64,000 nt of DNA from Georgenia subflava (GCF_009193155.1 NZ_VUKD01000001.1:1116001-1180000), one strand, 5' to 3'. Counted from the stretch's first letter, positions 43,916 through 52,991 are shown. Numbers and translations are program-made. The notes: generated from the letters alone by a model not told the origin.

Positions 43916-46519
43916 ATGACCGAGAAACCCCTCATCCGGACGCCGGACCAGCGACTGCGTGTGTTCGTCAGCTCCACGCTGCAGGAGCTGGCGCCCGAGC
44001 GGGCAGCCGCGCGCGCGTCGGTGGAACGGCTCCGGCTCACGCCTGTCATGTTCGAGCTCGGCGCCCGGCCCCACCCGCCCCGTGACCTCTACCGCGCGTA
44101 CCTCGACCAGAGCCACGTGTTCGTGGGCCTGTACTGGCAGCGCTACGGCTGGGTGGCACCAGGGGAGGAGGTCTCGGGGCTGGAGGACGAGTACCACCTC
44201 TCGGCCGGGCTGCCGCGGCTCATCTACGTCAAGGCGGGCGACGGCCGGGAGGAGCGGCTGGGTCTCCTGCTCGACCGCATCCGCGAGGACGACACGGCTT
44301 CCTACAAGGAGTTCGGGGACGCCGCCGAGCTCGCGAGCCTGCTCGAGGTCGACCTCGCGGTGCTCCTCAGCGAGCGGTTCGAGCTAGCCTCGCTCCCGCC
44401 CGGGCAGACCGTCGGTGATCCGCGCCCGGAGGTGGCCGCGAAGCTACCGCCGGCGCTGGCGACCCCGCTCACGCCGTTGGTCGGGCGCGACGACCAGGTC
44501 GGTGCTGTCGGCTCTCTTCTCGCGTCCGACGACGCCCGGCTCGTGACGCTCGTCGGCCCCGGCGGGATCGGCAAGACGCGGCTGGCGAGGGAGGTGGCCG
44601 CGCGGTCCGCGACGGTGTTCCCCGACGGCGTCTGGTTCGTCGACCTCGCCGCCGTCGCGGACCCCGCCCTGGTGCCCGACGCCGTCGCACGCGCGCTCGG
44701 CGTCCACGACACCGGGGACGCGCCGCTGTCCGAGAAGCTCCAGCGAGCGCTCGCGCGCCGACGGACGCTGCTGGTCCTCGACAACTTCGAGCAGGTGGTA
44801 GAGGCAGCGAACGGGGTCGTCGCCCTCCTCGGCGCCACCCCTGGTCTGAAGGTCCTCGTCACCAGTCGCGCCCTGCTCCGGGTCGGGGGCGAGCACGGGA
44901 TCGAGGTGGGCCCTCTCGGCCTGCCCGCCGGGCGTGCGCCCGACGCCGTAGCCGCCGCGCACGCATCCCCGGCAGTCGAGCTGTTCCTCCAGCGCGCCCG
45001 CTCGGTCCGGCCGGACTTCCAGCTCGACGCGAGCAACGTCGGCGCGGTCAGCGAGATCTGCCGTGCGCTCGACGGCGTACCCCTGGCGCTGGAGCTGGCC
45101 GCCGCCCGCCTGCGGACCCTGCCCCCTTCCGCTCTCCTCGAGCGCCTCGACCGCGCCCTGCCGTTGCTGTCCGGCGGAGCCCGGGACCTGCCCGCGCGGC
45201 AACGCACGCTGCGCGGCACGCTCGACTGGAGCTACGGCCTGCTCGGCCCGAACGAGCGGAGACTGTTCACCGACCTCGGCGTCTTCGCCGGTCAGTTCCC
45301 GCTCGATGCGGCCGAAGAGGTCGCGGACCGGCCGGGCAGCAGCGTGCTCGACGGGCTCGGCGCGCTCGTCGACTCCAGCCTGCTCCGGCAGCAGGACCGC
45401 GACGGCACGCCGTGGTTCACGATGCTTGCGGTCGTGCGCGAGTACGCCCGTGAGCGCCTCGAGGCGTCACCGGACCTCGAGGAGGTCCGCGCCCGGCACG
45501 CCGCCCACCACCTCAGGGTGGCCGAGCGGGCGGGTCGGCGCCTGTACGGGCCCGAGCAGCGAGCAGTGACGGCCCGGCTCACCCTCGTGCACGACGACCT
45601 GCGTGCCGCCGTCGTCCATCTGCTCGACCACCACGACGGCGCGGCCGTGGTCCAGCTGGTGTGGGACCTGTTCCTCTACTGGTGGGTGGACGGCCACCTC
45701 GACCAGGCCAGACTCTGGATGGAGGAGGCGCTGGCCGGTGAGCAGCTACCGGCCCTGGAGCGCGCGCGTGCCCTCGCGCTGGGCCGGCTGGTCGCCTTCA
45801 TGCAGAGCAACGACCCCTCGGTGGTTCGCGACGTCGAGGAGGCGATCACGACGTTCCGGCAGCACGGGGACGCAGGGGGCGAGTCCTTCGCGCTGTCCAC
45901 GCTGGCACTCACCAGCTTCTCCGACCCCGAGGCTGACCTGGACGAGGCCCAGGCGAGGTTGGAGCGGGCGGTGCGACGTGCGCGTGACGCCGGTGATCGG
46001 TGGCGGGAGGCGATGGCGTTGTTCACCGCTGGCCGGATCGCGCTGGCTAGCGGCGAGCTCGCTCCCGCCCGTGACTTCCTCCTGCGTGCCCGGTCGGTGG
46101 CACGGCGCGCAGGGGACGAGTTCACGTCGATCGTCGCGCTGACCAACCTCGCCTGGGTCGCCCTCGACGAAGGGGACCTCGTTGCCGCGACGCCGAAGTT
46201 CGCGGAGGCGCTCGCGTCGGCGGAGAGCATCGGTCACGACGAGGGCGTCGCCTACGGCCTCGAGGGACTGGGCGCCGTCGCGGCACTGAGCGACGAACCG
46301 GATCGCGCTGGTCTGCTGCTCGGCGCCGCGGCGTCCCGACGGGCACGCAGCGGGCTGCGGAGCTTCAACCTGCCGGCGGCGCTCGACGACAGGGCCCGGA
46401 CGTCGGACCCGGACGTGTTCGACCGTGCCTACGAGACCGGCCTGGCGATGTCCGACGCTGACGCCCTGGCGGCCGCGCTCGAGCGAGAGACTGGCGCCCG
46501 GCCGCGGCCCGGGCCCTGA
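43916..46519 (+). CDS. DUF4062-STAND NTPase with TPR-like repeats
   Basis: An 867-residue protein in three parts. Residues about 14-110 form a DUF4062 domain (RVFVSSTLQELAPERAAAR, YLDQSHVFVGLYWQRYGW). Residues about 185-480 are an NB-ARC/STAND ATPase with Walker A GPGGIGKT (214-221) and Walker B TLLVLDN (Asp289). Residues about 560-830 are helical repeats of the TPR type. DUF4062 caps several STAND proteins; its activity is not established. STAND proteins sense signals and oligomerise, some as phage defences. No partner gene adjoins it. Confidence 0.87.
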   Translation: MTEKPLIRTPDQRLRVFVSSTLQELAPERAAARASVERLRLTPVMFELGARPHPPRDLYRAYLDQSHVFVGLYWQRYGWVAPGEEVSGLEDEYHLSAGLPRLIYVKAGDGREERLGLLLDRIREDDTASYKEFGDAAELASLLEVDLAVLLSERFELASLPPGQTVGDPRPEVAAKLPPALATPLTPLVGRDDQVGAVGSLLASDDARLVTLVGPGGIGKTRLAREVAARSATVFPDGVWFVDLAAVADPALVPDAVARALGVHDTGDAPLSEKLQRALARRRTLLVLDNFEQVVEAANGVVALLGATPGLKVLVTSRALLRVGGEHGIEVGPLGLPAGRAPDAVAAAHASPAVELFLQRARSVRPDFQLDASNVGAVSEICRALDGVPLALELAAARLRTLPPSALLERLDRALPLLSGGARDLPARQRTLRGTLDWSYGLLGPNERRLFTDLGVFAGQFPLDAAEEVADRPGSSVLDGLGALVDSSLLRQQDRDGTPWFTMLAVVREYARERLEASPDLEEVRARHAAHHLRVAERAGRRLYGPEQRAVTARLTLVHDDLRAAVVHLLDHHDGAAVVQLVWDLFLYWWVDGHLDQARLWMEEALAGEQLPALERARALALGRLVAFMQSNDPSVVRDVEEAITTFRQHGDAGGESFALSTLALTSFSDPEADLDEAQARLERAVRRARDAGDRWREAMALFTAGRIALASGELAPARDFLLRARSVARRAGDEFTSIVALTNLAWVALDEGDLVAATPKFAEALASAESIGHDEGVAYGLEGLGAVAALSDEPDRAGLLLGAAASRRARSGLRSFNLPAALDDRARTSDPDVFDRAYETGLAMSDADALAAALERETGARPRPGP

Positions 46520-46638
46520 TCCGGCCCGGCTCCGACGGGTCGTCGCCCGCCTCGGTCCCGTCGGGGACGAGGTCTGGCGTCGCACGCCTCGCACCTGCCT
46601 GCTCTCAGCACCACCCGGCGACCGCCGAGCGCCCGGGC

Positions 46639-48021
46639 TCAGGCGGGATCCGGCCAGACGTTCTGGTTCAGCCGGAACAGGTTGTCGGGGTCGTACCTGC
46701 GCTTGACGGCCAGCAGGCGGTCCCAGGTCGCGTCCGGGTAGGCGGCCCGGACGCGGGCGGAGCCCTCGCGACCCAGGAAGTTCACCGTCGCCGGCCCGTC
46801 CGGGCGGTGCAGCACGGCGGCCGCACCGTCGACCCAGGCCTGCTGGCCGGCGCGGTCCGCCGGGTCCGCGTAGAAGGCGCCCAGGCTCACCAGCACCCGG
46901 CTCGACCGGTGGGCGTAGGCGGTGGCGTCGGCAGGCACCCGTGCGACGGCGCCGCCGAGTGCTCGCAGCTGCACGACCCGGCCGCCGCCCGGTGCCTCCA
47001 GGCGCTCCATGATCGCGGAGGCGGCCGCGTGGTCGACGTCGTCCACGAAGGACGTGCGGAACACGGCGCCCCCACCCGACGGCGGGTCCTCGCCGTACAT
47101 CTCCGGGTAGCGGAGCGGGCGCACCAGGTCGGCGAGCGGCTCGGTCAGCGTCCGGAACGGCGCGACTGCCTTCTCCGCCGCCTCCACCGGTCCGGTGTGC
47201 ACCATCATCGCGAGCACCACGAGACGGCCGTGCACCTCCGCCGGGAGGAACGGCATCGGCGGGCAGGCCATGACGCTGGCGATGGTGGTCAGCTCCTCCG
47301 GCGCGTCCTGCGCGAGCGCGACGAAACGCTCGACCACCTCCGCCGTCGCCGGCAGCACGAGCAGGCCCCCCACGACCTCGTCGACCTCGTGCAGCCGGAG
47401 CCGGAAGCGGGTGACGACGCCGAAGTTGCCGCCGCCTCCACGGATCGCCCAGAACAGGTCCCGGTGGTGCTCGTCGTCCACGAGGAGCAGGTCCCCGTCC
47501 GCGGTGACGATCTCCGCCGCGAGCAGGGAGTCGATGGTCAGGCCGTGCTTGCGCGCGAGCAGCCCGAGCCCGCCTCCGAGCGTGAGCCCGCCGAGCCCGA
47601 CCGAGCCGGTGTCGCCGAACCCGGTGGTCAGGCCGTGCCGGCCGGTCGCCTCGACGTACTCCCGCGCCGTGAGGCCCGGCTCCGCCCAGGCCGCGCGGCC
47701 GGCGACGTCGATCTCCAGCGCCTTCATCTCGTGCAGGTCCAGCACGATGCCGCCGTCGGTCGTGCCGAACCCGGCGCCGCTGTGACCGCCGCTGCGGACG
47801 GCGAGCTCGAGCCCGGTCTCCCGGGCGGCGCTGATGGCGCTCGCGACGTCGGCGGCACCGGTCGCTCGGACGATCGTCGCCGGTCGCGCCTCGGGATCGC
47901 CGAACTTGGTGGTGCGGGCCATGTCGTAGCCGTCGTCCTCGGGGCCGAGGACCGTGCCGGCCACCTCGCGGCGCAGCCGGTCGAGCAGCTCGTCCGTCTT
48001 CTGGTCTGTCTTGACGTGCAT
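46639..48021 (-). CDS. FAD-linked oxidase, berberine-bridge type, monocovalent
   Basis: A 460-residue FAD oxidase with PCMH and BBE domains. His80 in AVRSGGHSGAG is the usual 8-alpha linkage site. Bicovalent members have a Cys in a GxCxxVG loop; here it reads GFGDTGSVGLGGLTLGGG, so only one covalent bond is possible. The C-terminal RYDPDNLFRLNQNV is typical. Such enzymes oxidise sugars, lactones or natural-product ring systems. The start is the ATG at 48021; longer frames upstream are low complexity. Confidence 0.9.
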   Translation of the reverse strand: MHVKTDQKTDELLDRLRREVAGTVLGPEDDGYDMARTTKFGDPEARPATIVRATGAADVASAISAARETGLELAVRSGGHSGAGFGTTDGGIVLDLHEMKALEIDVAGRAAWAEPGLTAREYVEATGRHGLTTGFGDTGSVGLGGLTLGGGLGLLARKHGLTIDSLLAAEIVTADGDLLLVDDEHHRDLFWAIRGGGGNFGVVTRFRLRLHEVDEVVGGLLVLPATAEVVERFVALAQDAPEELTTIASVMACPPMPFLPAEVHGRLVVLAMMVHTGPVEAAEKAVAPFRTLTEPLADLVRPLRYPEMYGEDPPSGGGAVFRTSFVDDVDHAAASAIMERLEAPGGGRVVQLRALGGAVARVPADATAYAHRSSRVLVSLGAFYADPADRAGQQAWVDGAAAVLHRPDGPATVNFLGREGSARVRAAYPDATWDRLLAVKRRYDPDNLFRLNQNVWPDPA

Positions 48022-48480
48022 GGGTCTACTTCCCGGCCGCGGGGGCGGCCTCGCTCCGACGAGTGGTGTCAGTCGTTCGGGTGGCGGCGTCGTCGTGCCG
48101 ATGAGCGGCGTCGTCGTTCCGGCGGGAGGACGGGACAACCCGCCGGGAGACACACCACGTTCCTCCGCCACTTCACCGGCGGGCAACGACTTTTTTGAGC
48201 GGCTGCGGTGCTGAGTGGCTCCGTGTGGCCCAAGCACTGGCCCGTCGTCATGCCGTGCGTGCTACACCCAGTCGACTCGGCGCGATCCCGGGTGCCTGCT
48301 GACGGAGCTGCCCTCGGCGCTGTGCGTGCCAAACCCACGCCCCCTCGGCGCGGTCCGGACGGCAGTTGCGTCACCGTCGCCCGAAAACAGTGGACGCGCC
48401 GCAACGGCACGACGCACGATTGATCCATGCGACATTGATCCACATCCCGATCCCCGTACCCGCCGCGGGTCCTCCCGCTG
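48022..48480. other. 459-bp gap between divergent genes
   Basis: This holds the promoters of the FAD oxidase and the MFS gene but no credible gene. It includes a short direct repeat of GCGGCGTCGTCGT (48084 and 48105), a T6 run at about 48190, and a pair of ATTGATCCA repeats (48419, 48434, 15 bp apart) just before the MFS start that could be operator sites. Confidence 0.6.
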
Positions 48481-49614
48481 GTGCGGACAGCCACGGCATG
48501 GGCGCTGATCGCCGACGCGATCCCGCTCTACCCGCTCTATGCCCTCCTCTTCGCCGAGACCGGGCTGAGCGCCGCGCAGATCTCGATGCTGTTCGCCATC
48601 TGGTCGGCCGTCAGCGTGCTCGCCGAGGTGCCGACCGGGATCCTTGCGGACCGCTTCTCTCGCCGCTGGGCAGTCGTCGCCTCATCGGTGCTGCAGGCCG
48701 CCGGCTTCGCGCTGTGGATCGCGGCGCCGGGCTTCGCCGCGTTCGCGGCTGGTTTCGTGCTGTGGGCAGTGGGTGGGGCGCTGTCCTCGGGCGCCTTCGA
48801 GGCGCTGCTGTACGACGCCCTCGCCGCCGCGGGGGCGGAGCGCCACTTCCCGCGGCTCCTCGGGCGGGTGGGCGCGATGGGTCTGCTCGCCCAGGTGCCG
48901 ACGGCGCTCGCGGCCACAGCGCTGTTCGCGGTCGGCGGCTTCACGCTGGCCGGATGGGTCAGCGTCGGCTGCTGCCTCGTCGCTGCCGTGCTGGCGACCC
49001 GGCTGCGCGACGTACGACCGGTCGAGGCGGATGCCGCCGCACCGCCCGCGGAGGAACCGACCGTCCGTGCTGGTGCCCGGGTGATCGCCGGCCGGCCCGA
49101 GCTGCGTGGTCTGGCACTCGCCCTCGCTCTGCTGTGGGCGGTCGACGGGCTCGAGGAGTACTTCGGTCTGCTGGCTGCGGATTGGGGGGCCGCGACGGCG
49201 GCCATCCCGTTGACCCTGCTGGCCGTCCCGCTCGCCGGTGCGGCCGGGTCGGCTCTCGGCGGACGGGCGGCCCGGCTGAGCACGCGCACGCTCGCCGTCG
49301 TGCTGGGGGGCGCGGCTCTGCTGCTGGCGGGCGCCGCAGTGCTGGCGCGACCCGGAGGCATGGCGCTGGTGGCTGCCTTCTACTTCGGCTACCAGCTCGT
49401 CCAGGTGGTGATGTCCGCGCGCCTGCAGCAGCACGTGCCGAGCGTGATGCGGGCGACTGTCACGTCCGTTGCCGGCGCCGGCAGCGAGGTGGCGACGCTC
49501 GGCCTGTACGCCGCGTGGGCGTTCGGTGGCCTGCCGGTGGTGACGGCCGGGATCCTGGCGCTCGCGCTGCTGCTCCCGCTGCTGGTCCGGAGGAAGATGC
49601 CGAGGCGGACCTGA
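48481..49614 (+). CDS. MFS transporter
   Basis: A 377-residue 12-helix MFS protein: TATAWALIADAIPLYPLYALLFAETGLS as helix 1, VPTGILADRFSRRWAVV as the A-motif loop. It resembles drug or metabolite exporters of the Bmr/Bcr type, but specificity is not readable. It starts with GTG; the DNA just upstream has two direct copies of ATTGATCCA. A 15-bp tandem repeat follows its stop. Confidence 0.85.
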   Translation: MRTATAWALIADAIPLYPLYALLFAETGLSAAQISMLFAIWSAVSVLAEVPTGILADRFSRRWAVVASSVLQAAGFALWIAAPGFAAFAAGFVLWAVGGALSSGAFEALLYDALAAAGAERHFPRLLGRVGAMGLLAQVPTALAATALFAVGGFTLAGWVSVGCCLVAAVLATRLRDVRPVEADAAAPPAEEPTVRAGARVIAGRPELRGLALALALLWAVDGLEEYFGLLAADWGAATAAIPLTLLAVPLAGAAGSALGGRAARLSTRTLAVVLGGAALLLAGAAVLARPGGMALVAAFYFGYQLVQVVMSARLQQHVPSVMRATVTSVAGAGSEVATLGLYAAWAFGGLPVVTAGILALALLLPLLVRRKMPRRT

Positions 49615-49617
49615 TAC

Positions 49618-49662
49618 GGCCTGCGCCGACGTGGCCTGCGTCGACGCGGCCTGCCGTCCGGC
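49618..49662 (+). repeat. 15-bp tandem repeat between converging genes
   Basis: Three units (GGCCTGCGCCGACGT, GGCCTGCGTCGACGC, GGCCTGCCGTCCGGC) stand back to back in the 53-bp gap between the MFS and RNase Z genes. The third is the most diverged. Confidence 0.7.
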
Positions 49663-49667
49663 TTCGC

Positions 49668-50567
49668 TCAGGACCCGGCGCCCGGGCGTCGCCGTGGCGG
49701 GAGGGCGAACCGGTCCAGGTCGGCGGCTGCCGTGACCTCGGCGGTGCCTGCCCGCGCTCGAGCCTGGTCGGCGAGCACCGCGACGTCTGGATAGCGCGAG
49801 GAGAAGTGGGTCAGCACGAGCGTCCGGGCCCCACCGGCACCGGCCAGCGCACCCGCCTGGCCGGCAGTCAGATGCCGGTACGCCGTCGCGAGCTCGTGGT
49901 CCTCGTCGGCGAAGGTGCACTCCGTGACGAGCAGGTCCGCGTCCTGCGCAAGCTCCTCGGCCCCCGAGCACTGCGCTGTGTCCATGACGAACGCGAACCG
50001 CTGACCGGGCCGCGGCACGCTGACGTCCGCCAGCCGCACGTCCCCGAACCGCCCCTCGCGCTGCAATCGCCCGACGTCCGGTCCGGACAGCCCCACCGCC
50101 GCCAGACGGTCCGGAAGCATCGTTTGCCCGTCGGGCTCGGTGAGGCGATATCCGTAGGTCTCGACCCGGTGCTCCAGCGCCACCACCTCGAGATCGTCGG
50201 CGACCTGTCCGGCCGCCCCGTGCGGGTGCAGCCGCAGGTCGACGCCGCCGCCGGCCACCGCGACCAGAGCGCGCACCACCTCCTCGCCCGATGCGGGGTA
50301 GTGCAGGTGGACGTGGTGCTCGACGCCGTCGACGGCCATCCGCGAGAGCACCCCCGGCAGGCCGAAGCAGTGGTCACCGTGCACATGCGTGAGGCAGATC
50401 CGGTCGACCTTGGAGGTGGCGACGCCGGCGTGGATCATCTGCCGCTGGGTCCCCTCGCCGGGGTCGAGCAGCAGCCCCTGCCCGTCCCAGCGCAGGAAGT
50501 ACCCGTTGTGGTTGCGCGTGCGGGTCGGCACCTGTGACGAGGTGCCGAGCACCACGAGCTCACGCAT
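49668..50567 (-). CDS. rnz: Ribonuclease Z
   Basis: A 299-residue metallo-beta-lactamase-fold RNase Z. The metal site HVHGDH spans His61, His63, Asp65 and His66; later ligands are FVMDTAQC and LVLTHFSSRY. It trims tRNA 3' ends. The ATG at 50567 starts the MRELVVLGTSSQVPT motif, typical of the family; a longer frame would add 23 basic residues. It is the only tRNA-processing enzyme in the window and no tRNA genes are nearby. Confidence 0.92.
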   Translation of the reverse strand: MRELVVLGTSSQVPTRTRNHNGYFLRWDGQGLLLDPGEGTQRQMIHAGVATSKVDRICLTHVHGDHCFGLPGVLSRMAVDGVEHHVHLHYPASGEEVVRALVAVAGGGVDLRLHPHGAAGQVADDLEVVALEHRVETYGYRLTEPDGQTMLPDRLAAVGLSGPDVGRLQREGRFGDVRLADVSVPRPGQRFAFVMDTAQCSGAEELAQDADLLVTECTFADEDHELATAYRHLTAGQAGALAGAGGARTLVLTHFSSRYPDVAVLADQARARAGTAEVTAAADLDRFALPPRRRPGAGS

Positions 50568-50769
50568 GGGCACGAGTGTGCCCCCTCGACGCAACGGCGC
50601 GAGCCGGCCCCGTTCCGTCCGCGCAAGACGCTGCACGCGTTCGCGAAGTGGACTGAGCTTCTGCTGGCCTCACCGGTCAGCCGGTACGGGAACAAGGACG
50701 GGGGCTTGACCGTTCAATCGACGTGCCCGGTGCAGGGCACGTCACCCGCACCACCGAGGAGGTCGCCCT

Positions 50770-51348
50770 GTGTCCACCACCCAGCCCGTCCGGACGACGA
50801 CCGAACCCGTCGGCCTCCCGCCGGTCGGCGGTGCCTCCCAGTCCGTCGGCCTTCCGCCGGTCGGTGGTGCCTCCGAGCCTGCCGGCGTTCAGCCTGTCGG
50901 CGGCGTCTCCGGGCGCACCGACCGCCTGGCCGCGGGCAGTACGCCCGAAGCCAGGCGCAGGACGCGGCGCCGTCCGCTGACCGCCCTGCTGCGCGCGGCG
51001 AAGGCCCGCTTCACCAGGCGTTACCGGCAGGTCCTTCCCCGGCAGGCACAGACTCTGGTCGACTGCGGCACTCTCGTGCTGGACGTGCGGGAGCCGCACG
51101 AGTTCCAGGCGGGTCACCTCCCGGGCTCGCAGAACATCCCGCTCCGCGAGCTGGTCCGCCGCAAGAGCGAGCTGGCCGAGGCGCCGGTGCTCGTCGTCGA
51201 CCGTTCCGGTCCCCGGTCCGAGCTTGCGGCCGCGATGCTCGCCGACGAGGGTCACGAGACCTACGACCTGCGCGGCGGACTGCGTGCCTGGGACTACTCG
51301 GGACGCCCGTTGACCACCGCCGACGGGGGCTCGGGCACCGTCCTCTGA
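50770..51348 (+). CDS. Rhodanese-fold protein without catalytic Cys and with N-terminal repeats
   Basis: A 192-residue protein. The C-terminal rhodanese domain is clear (LVLDVREPHEFQAGHLPGS), but the active-site Cys is replaced by Asp144 in VLVVDRSGPRS, so it cannot carry sulfur. Residues about 14-47 are three 11-12-residue repeats, VGLPPVGGASQS, VGLPPVGGASEP and AGVQPVGGVSG, a low-complexity Gly/Pro region. The GTG start follows GAGGAGG. Inactive rhodaneses often serve as binding or regulatory domains. It heads the locus with an ATP-grasp/CocE pair. Confidence 0.85.
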   Translation: MSTTQPVRTTTEPVGLPPVGGASQSVGLPPVGGASEPAGVQPVGGVSGRTDRLAAGSTPEARRRTRRRPLTALLRAAKARFTRRYRQVLPRQAQTLVDCGTLVLDVREPHEFQAGHLPGSQNIPLRELVRRKSELAEAPVLVVDRSGPRSELAAAMLADEGHETYDLRGGLRAWDYSGRPLTTADGGSGTVL

Positions 51349-51381
51349 CACCTGGGATCGCGCGACCGGGCCGAAGAATTT

Positions 51382-51398
51382 GTACCGGATATCGGTAC
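51382..51398. promoter_or_regulatory. Palindrome before the 23-bp repeat array
   Basis: A perfect inverted repeat GTACCG-gatat-CGGTAC lies just past the degenerate rhodanese stop and before the repeat array, 270 bp upstream of the ATP-grasp gene. It could be an operator; the nearby GntR protein (55171) is a candidate ligand. Confidence 0.4.
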
Positions 51399-51414
51399 GA
51401 ACCCTTCGGCTCGG

Positions 51415-51585
51415 CGTGGGTCGGCCCTCGGTCTGACGTGGGCCGGCTTCTTCGCTCTGACGTGGGCCGCCCCTCGGTCTGACGTAGGCCCGGTTCCCTC
51501 CGGCCGGCGTGGGCCGGTTCCCTCGCCTGGCGTGGGCCGGTTCCTCCGGCCTGACGTGGGCTGGTTTCTTGGGTCAGGCGGGGGT
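51415..51585 (+). repeat. Degenerate ~23-bp tandem array, seven units
   Basis: A C-G-T-(G/A)-G-G core recurs at 51415, 51437, 51461, 51483, 51508, 51531 and 51555, spaced 22-25 bp, within units resembling CTGACGTGGGCCGGTTCC. It fills most of the 320-bp gap ahead of the ATP-grasp gene, downstream of a palindrome. Roughly two helical turns between units would put the cores on one face. Confidence 0.75.
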
Positions 51586-51668
51586 CGGCGGGTCGTTGCC
51601 CCCGGTTGTGGGCCCCTTCTGGGCGTGATTGTGTCGACGCAGACCAAGCCGCCAAGACAGGAGCCGCC

Positions 51669-52991
51669 ATGGCCAAGCACGTGTTCGTCCTGGGACTGAC
51701 CGACCTGCAGCGCGAGGAGCTCGAGACCGTCCGCGGAGCCGAGAACTACAGCTTCCACGGGCTGCTCGACTACGACACGCTCGTGGCCGACACCGACTTC
51801 GACCTCGAGGATCTGCTCGACCGGGCTCGCGCCGAGCTCGACGCCTTCGACGGCAGCGTCGATGCCATCGTCTGCCACTGGGACTTCCCGAGCTCGGTGC
51901 TCGGGCCGGTCCTCTCGGCCGAACGGGGCCTGCCCGCGCCGTCGCTGACCAGCATCCTCAAGTCGGAGCACAAGTACTGGAGCCGGCTGGAGCAGCGTGC
52001 TTCGGTTCCCGAGGTGGTGCCCAAGTTCGCCTGCTTCGACCCGTTCGCCGAGGACCCGCTGAGCCAGGTGGACCTGGACTTCCCGTTCTGGGTCAAACCG
52101 GTGAAGGCGCACTCGTCGAACCTGGGCTTCGAGATCCACGACGCGGCCGAGTTCGCCGACGCGCTGGAGCAGATCCGCGCCGAGATCACCGACATCGGCG
52201 ACCCCTTCGACCAGGCGCTCGCCCGGGTGGACCTGCCGCAGGAGATCCGCGACGCCGGCGGGAACAGCTGCCTCGCCGAGCAGGTCGTCACCGGCATCCA
52301 GGCCGCGCCCGAGGGCACCGTCTTCAACGGCGAGTACCGCGTCCACGGTCTGTTCGACATGCACAAGGACGAGGCCGGCCACAGCATCACCCGGCTCGAC
52401 TACCCGGCCGACAGCGTCCCGGAGGAGGTCCAGCAGCGGATGATCGACGTCGCCGGCCGCTACCTCGAGCACATCGGGTACGACAATGGCTGCTTCAACG
52501 CCGAGTACATGTGGGAACCGGAGACCGACAAGCTCTGGCTGATCGAGGTCAACACCCGTATCTCGCAGTCGCACAGCGACCTGTTCGCCAAGGTCGACGG
52601 CGCGTCAAACCACGAGGTCGCCATCGACATCGCGCTCGGGCAGCCGCCGCGCATGCCGTACCGCGAGGGCCGCTACGGCGTCGCCTCGAAGTGCGCGATC
52701 TTCCACGACGAGGACGGCATCGTGACGTCGGTGCCCTCGGACGCGGACAAGGCAGCCGTTCGGGAACTCTTGCCCCACGCCGTCGTGACCCTCGTGGTGC
52801 ACCCCGGTGACCGGCTCTCCGAGCTGCCGCACCAGGACAGCTACCGGTACATCCTCGGCAACATCTATCTGGGCGGGGCGGACCGCGACGACCTCGTGAC
52901 GCGGTACGAGCAGGCCCTGACCCTGCTGCCGTTCGAGTTCGAGCCGGTCGACCAGGCCGTGGGAGTCGGCGCCGCACAGGAGGGCACATGA
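51669..52991 (+). CDS. ATP-grasp ligase
   Basis: A 440-residue ATP-grasp enzyme: FPFWVKPVKAHSSNLGFEI holds the binding Lys, LAEQVVTG and the acidic Mg-binding LWLIEVNTRIS site follow. ATP-grasp ligases activate a carboxylate and join it to an amine. Residues about 1-120 form a preATP domain unlike glutathione or D-Ala ligases. It overlaps the CocE/NonD hydrolase by 4 bp (ATGA), so the pair is coupled. The product is unknown; the CAGGAG before the ATG sets its start. Confidence 0.87.
   Translation: MAKHVFVLGLTDLQREELETVRGAENYSFHGLLDYDTLVADTDFDLEDLLDRARAELDAFDGSVDAIVCHWDFPSSVLGPVLSAERGLPAPSLTSILKSEHKYWSRLEQRASVPEVVPKFACFDPFAEDPLSQVDLDFPFWVKPVKAHSSNLGFEIHDAAEFADALEQIRAEITDIGDPFDQALARVDLPQEIRDAGGNSCLAEQVVTGIQAAPEGTVFNGEYRVHGLFDMHKDEAGHSITRLDYPADSVPEEVQQRMIDVAGRYLEHIGYDNGCFNAEYMWEPETDKLWLIEVNTRISQSHSDLFAKVDGASNHEVAIDIALGQPPRMPYREGRYGVASKCAIFHDEDGIVTSVPSDADKAAVRELLPHAVVTLVVHPGDRLSELPHQDSYRYILGNIYLGGADRDDLVTRYEQALTLLPFEFEPVDQAVGVGAAQEGT

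Noticed and set aside
48069-48494. 141-codon minus-strand frame in the FAD oxidase/MFS gap
   Set aside because: Arg/Pro/Ser-rich without any domain and overlapping the MFS promoter; no sign of a real gene.
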